Assembly (NCBI RefSeq): GCF_900129245.1
Contig: NZ_FQUT01000001.1
Coordinates: forward strand, 310,001 to 374,000
DNA: 64,000 nt
Reading direction: 5' to 3'
Source: Chryseobacterium arachidis
Lineage (GTDB): Bacteria; Bacteroidota; Bacteroidia; Flavobacteriales; Weeksellaceae
The position numbers and the translations under genes are program-made. Each line of letters begins with the position of its first letter. Position 1 is the stretch's first letter. The notes below the pieces were generated by a model. It saw nothing but the letters and a program-made list of their open reading frames with translations, did not search any database and was not told the origin of the DNA. Positions 51,641 to 59,364 of this stretch are shown piece after piece.

Positions 51641-54097
51641 TTAATTTAAAAGATTAAACCTCAGCTTAATTCCAAAATTGTCTTTGAATTCGGAAGTCTG
51701 ATAATGTCCTAACCTATAGGAAAATCCAACTCCGAAACCCGTACCCAAAAATCGGTTCCAGATAAAGCCGACTTCCTGATAGAAATGATCAAGCACCTGA
51801 AACTGGAACTGATGATCTTCTCTGTTTTTCATGTTCCCGACCGCAGCCTGATATTCCAGCTCAATGTTGGAATATCTTGTTCCGAATGTTTTAAATCTGA
51901 AAGGCAGGTTTTGAGAAACTTTAAAGGCAACAAATTTATCGGCAAAAAAAGTTCCTGAAGGCATCGTTGTAAATCCTAAATTCGAAGGTGTACTGATGTT
52001 TGAAGACCATGTGTCAACATTTGTATCGTTTTGCCCGGCAATTTCAAAGTTTTTCCAGATCGGAGCACTTCCCGAAGAAATTCCGCCGAAAAGCTTGATG
52101 TTGGTAGAGCCTAATTTAGATCTGAACTGATGAATAATCAAAGCGTCAACTCTGTGATAATCCAAATCTCCGCCCAAAGTTTTAAATCCTTTTTCATAAT
52201 TCATAAAAATCTGAGGATAAGCTTTTTCATAGGTGTACTTTCCGCTTGGCGTCATAATATTCTTATCATTCGGAGCAAATTTTAAGGATAATGTGGCACT
52301 TGTATTATCGAAACTGTTCCCTAAATTTTGATACTGATAATCGAAAAGAGCCTGCTGTTTTTCTTTATTTACGGCAATTTTCATGCTTAATGAATTGGAA
52401 ATATCATATAAATAGGAAGCTCCCCATTTCTGATTTTTGTAAAAAGTACCGTTGTGAAGATCAAGGTTGATATCCGAAACTTTCATCATCATATCCCACA
52501 TAGTATTGCTGAATCTTCCTGCCGCAAAAACATCATCCACATAGTCGATACGGAACACAGAAGTTCTCTTGTCAGACAACCTTACATCAAGTCCCAAACC
52601 GTATTTCCAGCGATGGTCTTTAAAGCCATATCCGAAATATCCGTCCGGAGAAAAAGTTTTACTGAATTTTTCATTCAGTTTCAAACCTGCTCCCAAACGT
52701 ATACCCTGATATTGATCGTAACTGAAAAGTTTGGTAATATCAAAATCAATCATTTTATAGCGGATATTTCCTCTCAGCAGTTGGGTTAAGGTGGTTAATT
52801 TTTTCTCAAAATTATGTTTCTGTACGAGGCTGTCGATATTGGTGTAGGTAGCGCTTTCTCTTGCCGTAAGACTATCGGTTCTGTATTTTTCCAAAAGGCT
52901 GCCGTCTGCGTTTTTCATTTCCAGAGAATAGCCTTTAAAATCGGAGGCTTTTTGTTTCTGGTTCAGTTCAAAATCGAAGAAACGGTTTTTTACGTACAGG
53001 TAGCTTCCGAATTTTTTTCGGTTGTATTTTACAGTCTGTCCCGACTTCAAGCTGTCTTTTTTAGAGGTATTAAAACTTTGGCTGCCCATTTTTAATTTGA
53101 TGTCTTCATAATCCAGGAACCATTTTCCGTCAATCGGTTTCCAGACAGAGACAATATCGCCTTCATTCTGTTTTTTGTTCTGACTTTCAAACTTTTTCAA
53201 AGCATAGGTTTCTGAATCCACATAGATTTTTCCGTTGAATTTTCTCGGATTCTGCTTCTTTTTATCGATAATTTCCTTGAATTTGATGACATAGGTTTTC
53301 CTTCCGTCAATCTGCAAAGTATCGGAAAGATAGAAATTAAAGAGTTTTCTGTTTTCCGGTTTCAGCTGTCTTGGGGTTCTGTCCAGATTAGAAATATTAA
53401 TGGCTAAAGCTTCATAAATAGGGTTTTTAAAACCGGACATTCTGTTGTCGATGATATTGGTTTTTTCGCCAAAACTCTTGGAGTATTTGTATTCCGTTGC
53501 TTTTTCCCAAAGAAACATCTGGCTTTGCTCGGTGGCACTGATAAAATCTTCCGCCGTTAAAGAATCTTTTTTATCTTTTTCTTTCTGCTTAAAATCTTTT
53601 TGATCCACCTTTGAAAGCGAATCTTTTCTGATCGCCAGAAAGTTTTTATACACATCCACAGAATCTTTGTCCACGTCTAAAGAAAATTTGCTGTACGATT
53701 TAAAATTGTAGGAATCCAGAGATTTCGGAGAGTTTTCTTTGGCTCTTTTATTGAGTTCATCCAGAATTCTTAAAGCTTTAGGATCACTTTTATCATTAAT
53801 AACCACTTTATCAATATTGCCCACTTTTTCTGACAAAGGCTTCATCGAAACTTCCATCGATTTTTTTACATCTGCCAGAATATCTTCAAAATTACTCGCC
53901 AGAATTTCTACCTTTTTACATTTGGTTTTAAAGGACAAATTACCGTTGAAATCTGTTTTCCCGAGAAGTTCATCATCACAGTAGACGGCTGCATTGTGGA
54001 TGGGTTCTTTATTGGCTTTACTGATAACTTTCAGTTGAACCTGTCCGAAAAGTAATGCTGTTGAGAATAAAAACAGTGAAAATAAAAGTCTGGTCAT
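51641..54097 (-). CDS. DUF5686 family outer-membrane protein with N-terminal CarboxypepD_reg-like domain
   Basis: The 818-residue protein has a signal peptide (LLFSLFLFSTALLFGQ), an N-terminal carboxypeptidase-regulatory-like Ig fold (VQLKVISKANKEPIHNAAVYCDDELLG, about 20-46), and the DUF5686 region: DPKALRILDELNKRAKENSPKSLDSYNFKSYSK and a C-terminal beta barrel. It is a paralogue of 49290 (shared K-S-L-D-S-Y-N-F-K-S-Y and Y-K/R-T-D-S/P-L-T segments). Function unknown; the extra N-terminal domain is the main difference. Confidence 0.87.
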   Translation of the reverse strand: MTRLLFSLFLFSTALLFGQVQLKVISKANKEPIHNAAVYCDDELLGKTDFNGNLSFKTKCKKVEILASNFEDILADVKKSMEVSMKPLSEKVGNIDKVVINDKSDPKALRILDELNKRAKENSPKSLDSYNFKSYSKFSLDVDKDSVDVYKNFLAIRKDSLSKVDQKDFKQKEKDKKDSLTAEDFISATEQSQMFLWEKATEYKYSKSFGEKTNIIDNRMSGFKNPIYEALAINISNLDRTPRQLKPENRKLFNFYLSDTLQIDGRKTYVIKFKEIIDKKKQNPRKFNGKIYVDSETYALKKFESQNKKQNEGDIVSVWKPIDGKWFLDYEDIKLKMGSQSFNTSKKDSLKSGQTVKYNRKKFGSYLYVKNRFFDFELNQKQKASDFKGYSLEMKNADGSLLEKYRTDSLTARESATYTNIDSLVQKHNFEKKLTTLTQLLRGNIRYKMIDFDITKLFSYDQYQGIRLGAGLKLNEKFSKTFSPDGYFGYGFKDHRWKYGLGLDVRLSDKRTSVFRIDYVDDVFAAGRFSNTMWDMMMKVSDINLDLHNGTFYKNQKWGASYLYDISNSLSMKIAVNKEKQQALFDYQYQNLGNSFDNTSATLSLKFAPNDKNIMTPSGKYTYEKAYPQIFMNYEKGFKTLGGDLDYHRVDALIIHQFRSKLGSTNIKLFGGISSGSAPIWKNFEIAGQNDTNVDTWSSNISTPSNLGFTTMPSGTFFADKFVAFKVSQNLPFRFKTFGTRYSNIELEYQAAVGNMKNREDHQFQFQVLDHFYQEVGFIWNRFLGTGFGVGFSYRLGHYQTSEFKDNFGIKLRFNLLN

Positions 54098-54454
54098 TAA
54101 TCTTGTTTATTAGTAAGACAAAACTATTGATAAGAAGGTTACAAAACTTCATGAAAAAATATAATCTTTTGTTAAAAATAAAATGGGTTGTGTTTCAATT
54201 GAATAAGATTGATTTTTCAGTGTATAATTTCATTAATGAATGAGAATTGAAATTTTATTTAAGAGTTTTTAAGGCTTTCTGAAAGTCTCCAATATTTCTA
54301 AAATTTGAATTCCGTCGGTTTGAGTAAAAATTATTATAAGTTATAAGATTACAAATCAAAAACAACAATTCAAAAATCTATTTTTTTTATTTAAATTTTA
54401 AACTATATTTAAAAAAATAAATTAATGAAAAAATATTAATTTACAATTACAGCG
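54098..54454. other. Gap before a small plus-strand gene
   Basis: The 357-nt region is AT-rich. A minus-strand stretch around 54290-54330 reads QTDGIQILEILETFRKP before a stop and may be a remnant C-terminus. No clear promoter or terminator was identified. Confidence 0.3.
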
Positions 54455-54634
54455 ATGTATTCAGTAGCCCAAGGAGGTAACAAAGAAATAGCCAAATTTG
54501 AGTTCTATGCACAAGATAAGGAAACTGCTATAGCTATAAAAGAAGCTTTGCAAGAAGCATATTATTGTTCTGGGAAATTCCGACCTAATCCTAGACAGGA
54601 AAGTGAGATAGTAGAATTTTTTGAAGAAATTTAA
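54455..54634 (+). CDS. Small soluble protein (59 aa)
   Basis: A 59-codon frame starts at ATG 54455 (MYSVAQGGNKEIAKFEFYA) and ends EIVEFFEEI. It is followed after 1 nt by a strong palindromic terminator. The peptide is charged, lacks a signal or membrane segment and reads like a real alpha/beta protein (A-x-x-I-K-E-A-L-Q-E-A-Y-Y). No family is known. The opposite-strand 60-codon frame over this region is its shadow. Confidence 0.5.
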   Translation: MYSVAQGGNKEIAKFEFYAQDKETAIAIKEALQEAYYCSGKFRPNPRQESEIVEFFEEI

Positions 54635-54660
54635 AACAAGCACTCAATTGAGTGCTTGTT
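54635..54660. terminator. Palindromic terminator between convergent genes
   Basis: AACAAGCACTCAA is followed directly by its complement TTGAGTGCTTGTT, a perfect 13-bp palindrome. It serves the small plus-strand gene and the ATPase/nuclease gene ending at 54702. Confidence 0.8.
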
Positions 54661-54701
54661 TATTATATATCTAGTTATAATAATATTTAGAGAGAGTGAA
54701 T

Positions 54702-56543
54702 CTATTGTGTTGAAAACTTACTTTTAATAAAGTTTAAAAATGTACTGTTACGAGCATCTGCGTCTCGTACGACGGCATCAATATCCCACATAAAAATTCC
54801 AATTGGAATTGTCATTTTCGGCCGTAATGAAATAGCTACTTCAGTTTCTGTATAATATAATTTCCCACTTGAATATAATTCGGTAAAACGGCCAGATAAT
54901 GCTAACTCAATTTCATCGTTAAATTCGATAATTCCATAATACCAAACACGCTGTACCTTATTATTATAATATTTATTTAGATTTCTCGCACGAGTTTCTA
55001 ACTGATTAATAGTTTTTAAGTTATCATATTGATTAACCCCACGTTTTTTAATTTCAACTATCACCACATCAAAAGGCTTATTTTCGTTGGGATTATTTGA
55101 AAAAATGAAGGCAAAATCAGGTCTATCTATATCTTTTTCTACTTCCTCATCAACCAAATAAGTAACTAATTCGGACATTTCTCTATCACTTAAAGTGACT
55201 TCATATGTCATGTATTTATCATCTAAAAGCCAAGAATTATTTTTATAAATATCATTTATGAGATTCTCTTTTAAAAATTTCCCATTCTTCCCTTTTGATG
55301 CGATAATTTCATGTAAATAAGTCTCTGAATCATCTTTAGTAGAATTTCTAAGTTTTTCAATAGTTAGTTGTCTAAATAAAATATATTCCGTTAAAGCTCT
55401 ATCAGAAATTTCGAGAGATTTTTTAAACTGTTCATCGGTTAACTGAGTTGCATCAAGCAGTTCTTTTTGTGCCTTAAAAAATTCTTCTTGAGCATTTCTT
55501 AGTATTTCGTTTCTTTTAATGTAACCTATATTATCAGTGTCAAAATAACCATTTAAATGAGGATATCTGTCTATAAGACTAGTTTTAATTTTTTCATTGG
55601 TGACTTTTACGCGCGGAATATGTTTTTCTATCAGTGATGTAACTTTTTTTCGAAATAATTTCTGTATCTCTTTTAATTCCACTTTGGTAAGTGTTAGATT
55701 TTGTCTTGCCGCATCGACTTTTCCTGTGAAAAAATCTGAGAAGAGTAAAAAAATCATTTTATATCCAGTTGGAATATTTTCATCTGCCACCAATTCTACT
55801 TTAAAGGTTCTATTATCAACAGATATAGCTGATATTAGTGCCGTTTCATGTGGATCACATTTTTCAATCGAATAATATAATTGAAAATTTTCATACAAGT
55901 TTAGGCTACTATCGTCAATGTTCACACATTGCATATCGGGTATTTCGCTGCTTGTTAGAAATTCTTTATAAGATTTACCGTCAATTGTGGCAAAAATATT
56001 TATTTCAATAATCCTATTTTCGATTTTATATTTAAAAAGTCGTGAGTAAAACTCTTGTAGGATTCTTTTTTTTAAGAATTGTGGATATATATATTCAGAT
56101 TTTGCTATTTTTTGCAATGTATAACTTTGCATTTTTAATGATGTGCCAATTTGTTCAGAACTATTACTAATAATGCTAAATTTTTCTTCTTCAAATTGTT
56201 GATTAAAAGTAAATAATCGTTTTTTGTCCTTTTCAAATTGACTCTGTACAATTATTTCGTCAAAGTAACACAAGTAGACAAGCCTTCCAAGACCTTTGTG
56301 TGAACTTTCCTCAACATCAAATAGATTTGAAAATTTTTTATATCGATTATCATCAAATCCAACCCCGTTATCTATAATTTCTACAGTTAATGTTTCGGGT
56401 CTATTTACTGCATCAATTGAAATCTTAATATCAATTAGTGTTGCACCAGCATCCATAGCGTTACTTAAGGCTTCAAAATACACCATTTCAAGTGATGAAT
56501 TTCCAAAAAACATTTTTACAGCTTGACCTAATTTGACTTTCAT
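54702..56543 (-). CDS. GHKL (MORC/Hsp90-like) ATPase fused to a PD-(D/E)XK nuclease
   Basis: The 613-residue protein has an N-terminal GHKL ATPase with E24/N28 (EALSNAMDAGA), DNGVGF (58-63) and GLGRL (84-88), a middle S5-like domain with RQNLTLTKVEL (about 285) and a C-terminal nuclease-like domain with D476 (RPDFAFIF), E497-I-K499 (VEIKKRG). This ATPase-nuclease layout is found among proposed phage-defence or DNA-repair proteins. It stands alone between housekeeping genes, in an AT-rich patch, suggesting transfer. No partner is adjacent. Defence role is inferred. Confidence 0.72.
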   Translation of the reverse strand: MKVKLGQAVKMFFGNSSLEMVYFEALSNAMDAGATLIDIKISIDAVNRPETLTVEIIDNGVGFDDNRYKKFSNLFDVEESSHKGLGRLVYLCYFDEIIVQSQFEKDKKRLFTFNQQFEEEKFSIISNSSEQIGTSLKMQSYTLQKIAKSEYIYPQFLKKRILQEFYSRLFKYKIENRIIEINIFATIDGKSYKEFLTSSEIPDMQCVNIDDSSLNLYENFQLYYSIEKCDPHETALISAISVDNRTFKVELVADENIPTGYKMIFLLFSDFFTGKVDAARQNLTLTKVELKEIQKLFRKKVTSLIEKHIPRVKVTNEKIKTSLIDRYPHLNGYFDTDNIGYIKRNEILRNAQEEFFKAQKELLDATQLTDEQFKKSLEISDRALTEYILFRQLTIEKLRNSTKDDSETYLHEIIASKGKNGKFLKENLINDIYKNNSWLLDDKYMTYEVTLSDREMSELVTYLVDEEVEKDIDRPDFAFIFSNNPNENKPFDVVIVEIKKRGVNQYDNLKTINQLETRARNLNKYYNNKVQRVWYYGIIEFNDEIELALSGRFTELYSSGKLYYTETEVAISLRPKMTIPIGIFMWDIDAVVRDADARNSTFLNFIKSKFSTQ

Positions 56544-56687
56544 AATAATTGATTTCTTTGGTAAAAATATAACAAAAATTTAAATAGGAACTAATAACTA
56601 TGCCTATTCAAATGAAGTGTATTTATTTATAAGGTTTTCTCATTTAAAAAAATAAAATCCTAATCCCATACTATTCAAAAATATTTT

Positions 56688-56695
56688 TATATTTG
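56688..56695 (+). promoter_or_regulatory. -7 box upstream of a small frame
   Basis: TATATTTG matches TAnnTTTG and lies 24 nt before ATG 56719. Confidence 0.45.
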
Positions 56696-56718
56696 TTTTA
56701 AGAACAACCAAAAACAAA

Positions 56719-56826
56719 ATGATGATATTTAAAAATAATCCCGCAGTTCATGCACAGGCTTCCGGTACTTTCGGATTCAAAAAACACAATTTTAAGCAAC
56801 AACTTATTGAGCTCAAAAACGGATAA
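56719..56826 (+). CDS. Possible 35-residue peptide, perhaps truncated
   Basis: A short frame (MMIFKNNPAVHAQASGTFGF...) follows a good -7 box. It ends after LIELKNG. Adding one A to the five-A run at 56815-56819 would extend the frame to ELKKRIKRYVRSLKEFE and on through the 21-bp repeats to 56978, giving a basic, helical protein of about 86 residues. A frame break at this homopolymer is therefore possible. Function unknown. Confidence 0.35.
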   Translation: MMIFKNNPAVHAQASGTFGFKKHNFKQQLIELKNG

Positions 56827-56852
56827 AGCGTTACGTTAGATCGCTCAAGGAG

Positions 56853-57041
56853 TTTGAAGACTGCTTCAACCGTTTAGAAATAACGTTCAGGCATTTCGTT
56901 AAGACCAGCAACTCCTTCGAAAGGTCGTACAAGTGTTTCGTAAAGGCAATCAACTGGTTCGAAGAAGCAATCAAGTAGTTCGAAGAGGGAATCAACCGCT
57001 TCGAAGAGCCAATCAACCAGTTCGAAGAGCCGATCAAGTAC
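56853..57041. repeat. Tandem 21-bp repeats (TTCGAA period)
   Basis: Nine units begin at 56853, 56874, 56895, 56916, 56937, 56958, 56979, 57000 and 57021, each with TTCGAA or a one- or two-base variant. The last four are near-identical (TTCGAAGAGnnAATCAACnn). The array encodes heptads F-E-E-x-I-N-x on plus (one in-frame TAG) and L-I-x-S-S-N-x on minus. Confidence 0.75.
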
Positions 57042-57153
57042 AATTTGTTATTTTCCAATACTTTACAGCCGTTTTGTGAAAATTGCTGAATGAACACAAA
57101 AGATAAATTTAGACTTCAATACTATATTTTAAACCCAAAAAACAAAATCCATT

Positions 57154-57846
57154 ATGAAAAAAGAACAGGTTACCCGTACTTTCAGACTTGCAGATTCTGT
57201 CCTGAAACAAAAAGCAGATGAATTCATTGCTTTAATCGACAGAGACATCACCGAATTTACAGATCGTGGCTACAACACTGCAAAAAAGACCGAACTCACG
57301 ACGGCCCGAAACACAGTAGACAGTTTCCCAAGCGATGAACAGCTGGAAGCCATCAAAATAAATCTCACCGAACAAAAAGAAGTCGCCAGAAAAGCATTGG
57401 AAAAATCCATGCGTAGTATTTTCAATATGGCGGAAAATGTTTTCGGACAGCACAGTGCCAAATACAAGGAATTCGGCGATGCCTTAATCAGTCAGCAAAG
57501 TGATGCGGAAATTGTACGTGTCGCCAAAATCATGAGCCTTACGGCAGAGAAATACCTTACCGAACTTGCTGATGAAGGTTTAACCCCGGAAAAACTAACC
57601 ACTCTTGTCACACAACGTGATGCACTGGATGTTGCCATCGACAAACAGGCACAAGGAATATCCGATCGTGATGTCTCCGCTGAAGGTAGAGTAGAAGCCC
57701 TCAACAAACTTTATCAGCTGCTCACAAAATACGCAGGTATCGGTCAGGATATTTTCTACGAAACCAACGAAGCCAAGTACAACGACTACATCATCTACGA
57801 CACTCCAAGCGGATTGCAGGAAGTTCCTCCTGTAACTCCGGTGTGA
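57154..57846 (+). CDS. Unknown helical protein
   Basis: The 230-residue protein is almost entirely helical and charged, with a likely coiled coil (ARKALEKSMRSIFNMAENVFG, KTELTTARNTVDSFPSDEQLE) and a short proline-containing tail (EVPPVTPV). Such proteins are widespread in Chryseobacterium-like genomes with no known function. There is no signal peptide. The high GC of this gene compared with the AT-rich stretch upstream indicates it belongs to the core background. It precedes the repeat arrays. Confidence 0.65.
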   Translation: MKKEQVTRTFRLADSVLKQKADEFIALIDRDITEFTDRGYNTAKKTELTTARNTVDSFPSDEQLEAIKINLTEQKEVARKALEKSMRSIFNMAENVFGQHSAKYKEFGDALISQQSDAEIVRVAKIMSLTAEKYLTELADEGLTPEKLTTLVTQRDALDVAIDKQAQGISDRDVSAEGRVEALNKLYQLLTKYAGIGQDIFYETNEAKYNDYIIYDTPSGLQEVPPVTPV

Positions 57847-57859
57847 AAAAGTTTGCTCG

Positions 57860-58345
57860 TCAGTCGCTCGTCAGTTCGAGTGTTTTTCTGTAGCGAAGTG
57901 GAAGAAAAATGTATCGAGAACCAATGAACTGAAGGACAAAATCTGTCTTTTTTATCATAGCTTCTCGATACACTCCGCTTCGCTCCGCACTCGAAGTGAC
58001 GATCGGTTTATATGAAGAAAGTTGCTCCGTTAGTCGCTCGTCAGTTCGAGTGTTTTTCGAAGCGTAGCGTAGAAAAATGTATCGAGAACCGGTGAATCGA
58101 AGCACAAAATTTGTCTTTTCAACAAAACTTCTCGATACACTCCGCTTCGCTCTGTTACTCAAAGTGACGTTCGGTTTACATGAAGAAAGTTGCTCCATTA
58201 GTCGCTCGTCAGTTCGTGTTTTTTCTGTAACGAAGTGGAAGAAAAATGTATCGAGAACCGGTGAACCGAAGGACAAATTTGTCTTTTCATCACAAACTTC
58301 TCGATACAGCTTTTTTGCAAAAGCTTACTCGAAGTGACGGGGAGT
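57860..58345 (+). repeat. Tandem array of ~170-bp hairpin repeats, left block
   Basis: Units recur with starts of CTTCTCGATACA at 57961, 58128 and 58297 (period 167-169 bp), preceded by a partial unit from 57860. Each unit folds: TGTATCGAGAA pairs with TTCTCGATACA, and outer CGTCAGTTCGAGT pairs with ACTCGAAGTGACG. Spurious open frames across the units are not genes. Confidence 0.85.
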
Positions 58346-58373
58346 ATCGAAATAAAGCATTAAACAATTAATC

Positions 58374-58667
58374 ATGCAAACATCATTTGTCTACATATTA
58401 CTTTGCTCAGACAATACCTATTACACTGGTATCACTGAAAATGTTTACAAACGTTTTGACGAACATCAGGATGGTAAATATTTTGGTTCTTATACCTTCT
58501 CAAGACGCCCTTTGCAATTAGTTTATTTTTGTCAGTTTATGGATATCGAACAAGCGATTACTTTTGAGAAAAAGATTAAGAATTGGTCTCAGGCAAAGAA
58601 ATTAGCATTAATTGAGGGACGGTATGAAGATTTGCCTAATCTTGCGAAAAAGAAGTTTGGTAGATGA
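58374..58667 (+). CDS. GIY-YIG endonuclease, single-domain (UPF0213-like)
   Basis: The 97-residue protein is a compact GIY-YIG nuclease: VYILLCSDNTYYTGITENVYKR (VYI...YTG motif, with Arg at the catalytic position), DEHQDGKYFGSYTF, and the metal-binding Glu in AITFEKKIKNW. The UPF0213/YhbQ-like size lacks a DNA-binding arm. It sits between two tandem arrays of hairpin repeats and is embedded by them, an arrangement that suggests a functional or evolutionary link to the repeats. Confidence 0.88.
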   Translation: MQTSFVYILLCSDNTYYTGITENVYKRFDEHQDGKYFGSYTFSRRPLQLVYFCQFMDIEQAITFEKKIKNWSQAKKLALIEGRYEDLPNLAKKKFGR

Positions 58668-58689
58668 TATTTTTTCTTATTGATTTATT

Positions 58690-59290
58690 ATGAGTCGCCA
58701 CCACCGTCAGTTAGAGTATTTTTCAACAAAACTTCTCGATACACTCCGTTTCGCTCCGCACTCGAAGTGACGATCGGTTTATATGAAGAAAGTTGCTCCG
58801 TTAGTCGCTCGTCAGTTCGAGTGTTTTTCTGTAATGAAGTGGAAGAAAAATGTATCGAGAACCTGTGAGTCGAAGGACAAAATCTGTCTTTTTTATCATA
58901 GCTTCTCGATACACTCCGCTTCGCTCCGTTACTCGAAGTGACGTTCGGTTTATATGAAGAAAGTTGCTCCGTTAGTCGCTCGTCAGGTCGAGTATTTTTC
59001 TGTAACGAAGTGGAAGAAAAATGTATCGAGAACCAATGAACTGAAGGACAAAATCTGTCTTTTTTATCATAGCTTCTCGATACACTCCGCTTCGCTCCGT
59101 TACTCGAAGTGACGATCGGTTTATATGAAGAAAGTTGCTCCGTTAGTCGGTCGTCAGTTCGAGTGTTTTTCTGTAACGAAGTGGAAGAAAAATGTATCGA
59201 GAACTTTTGACCTGAAGGACAAAATTAGTTTTCACATCATAAACTTCTCGATACAATTTTTTTGCAAAAAATTACTCGAATTGACGCGAC
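58690..59290 (+). repeat. Tandem array of ~170-bp hairpin repeats, right block
   Basis: CTTCTCGATACA starts recur at 58732, 58902, 59073 and 59244 (period 170-171 bp), the same unit as the left block. The last unit is diverged (ends in ATTTTTTTGC). Together with the left block there are seven unit starts around the GIY-YIG gene. Confidence 0.85.
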
Positions 59291-59309
59291 GATTAGCCTT
59301 GATAAAAAT

Positions 59310-59341
59310 AATAAGACAGTCGTAAAAACAACTGTCTTATT
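59310..59341. terminator. Intrinsic terminator of alaS
   Basis: AATAAGACAGT and ACTGTCTTATT arms with a 10-nt A-rich loop, 24 nt after the alaS stop. Confidence 0.8.
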
Positions 59342-59364
59342 ATATTTAGAAATACTTTTTAGAA

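Noticed and set aside
54461..54643. 60-codon minus-strand frame
   Set aside because: It is the shadow of the better plus-strand 59-residue gene that ends just before a palindromic terminator.
56831..57097. 88-codon minus-strand frame over the 21-bp repeats
   Set aside because: Repeats with a 21-bp period stay open in several frames; the minus-strand peptide has no independent support and the plus strand is at least as plausible.
57860..58276. 138-codon minus-strand frame in the repeat array
   Set aside because: It is made of repeated hairpin units; its protein consists of near-identical segments translated from DNA repeats.
57860..59290. Possible CRISPR array
   Set aside because: Units are about 170 bp, with no short direct repeats and unique spacers, and no cas gene is near.
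58077..59325. Several short plus-strand frames in the repeat arrays
   Set aside because: They translate the same ~170-bp repeat unit and start inside it; only the GIY-YIG frame is unique sequence.
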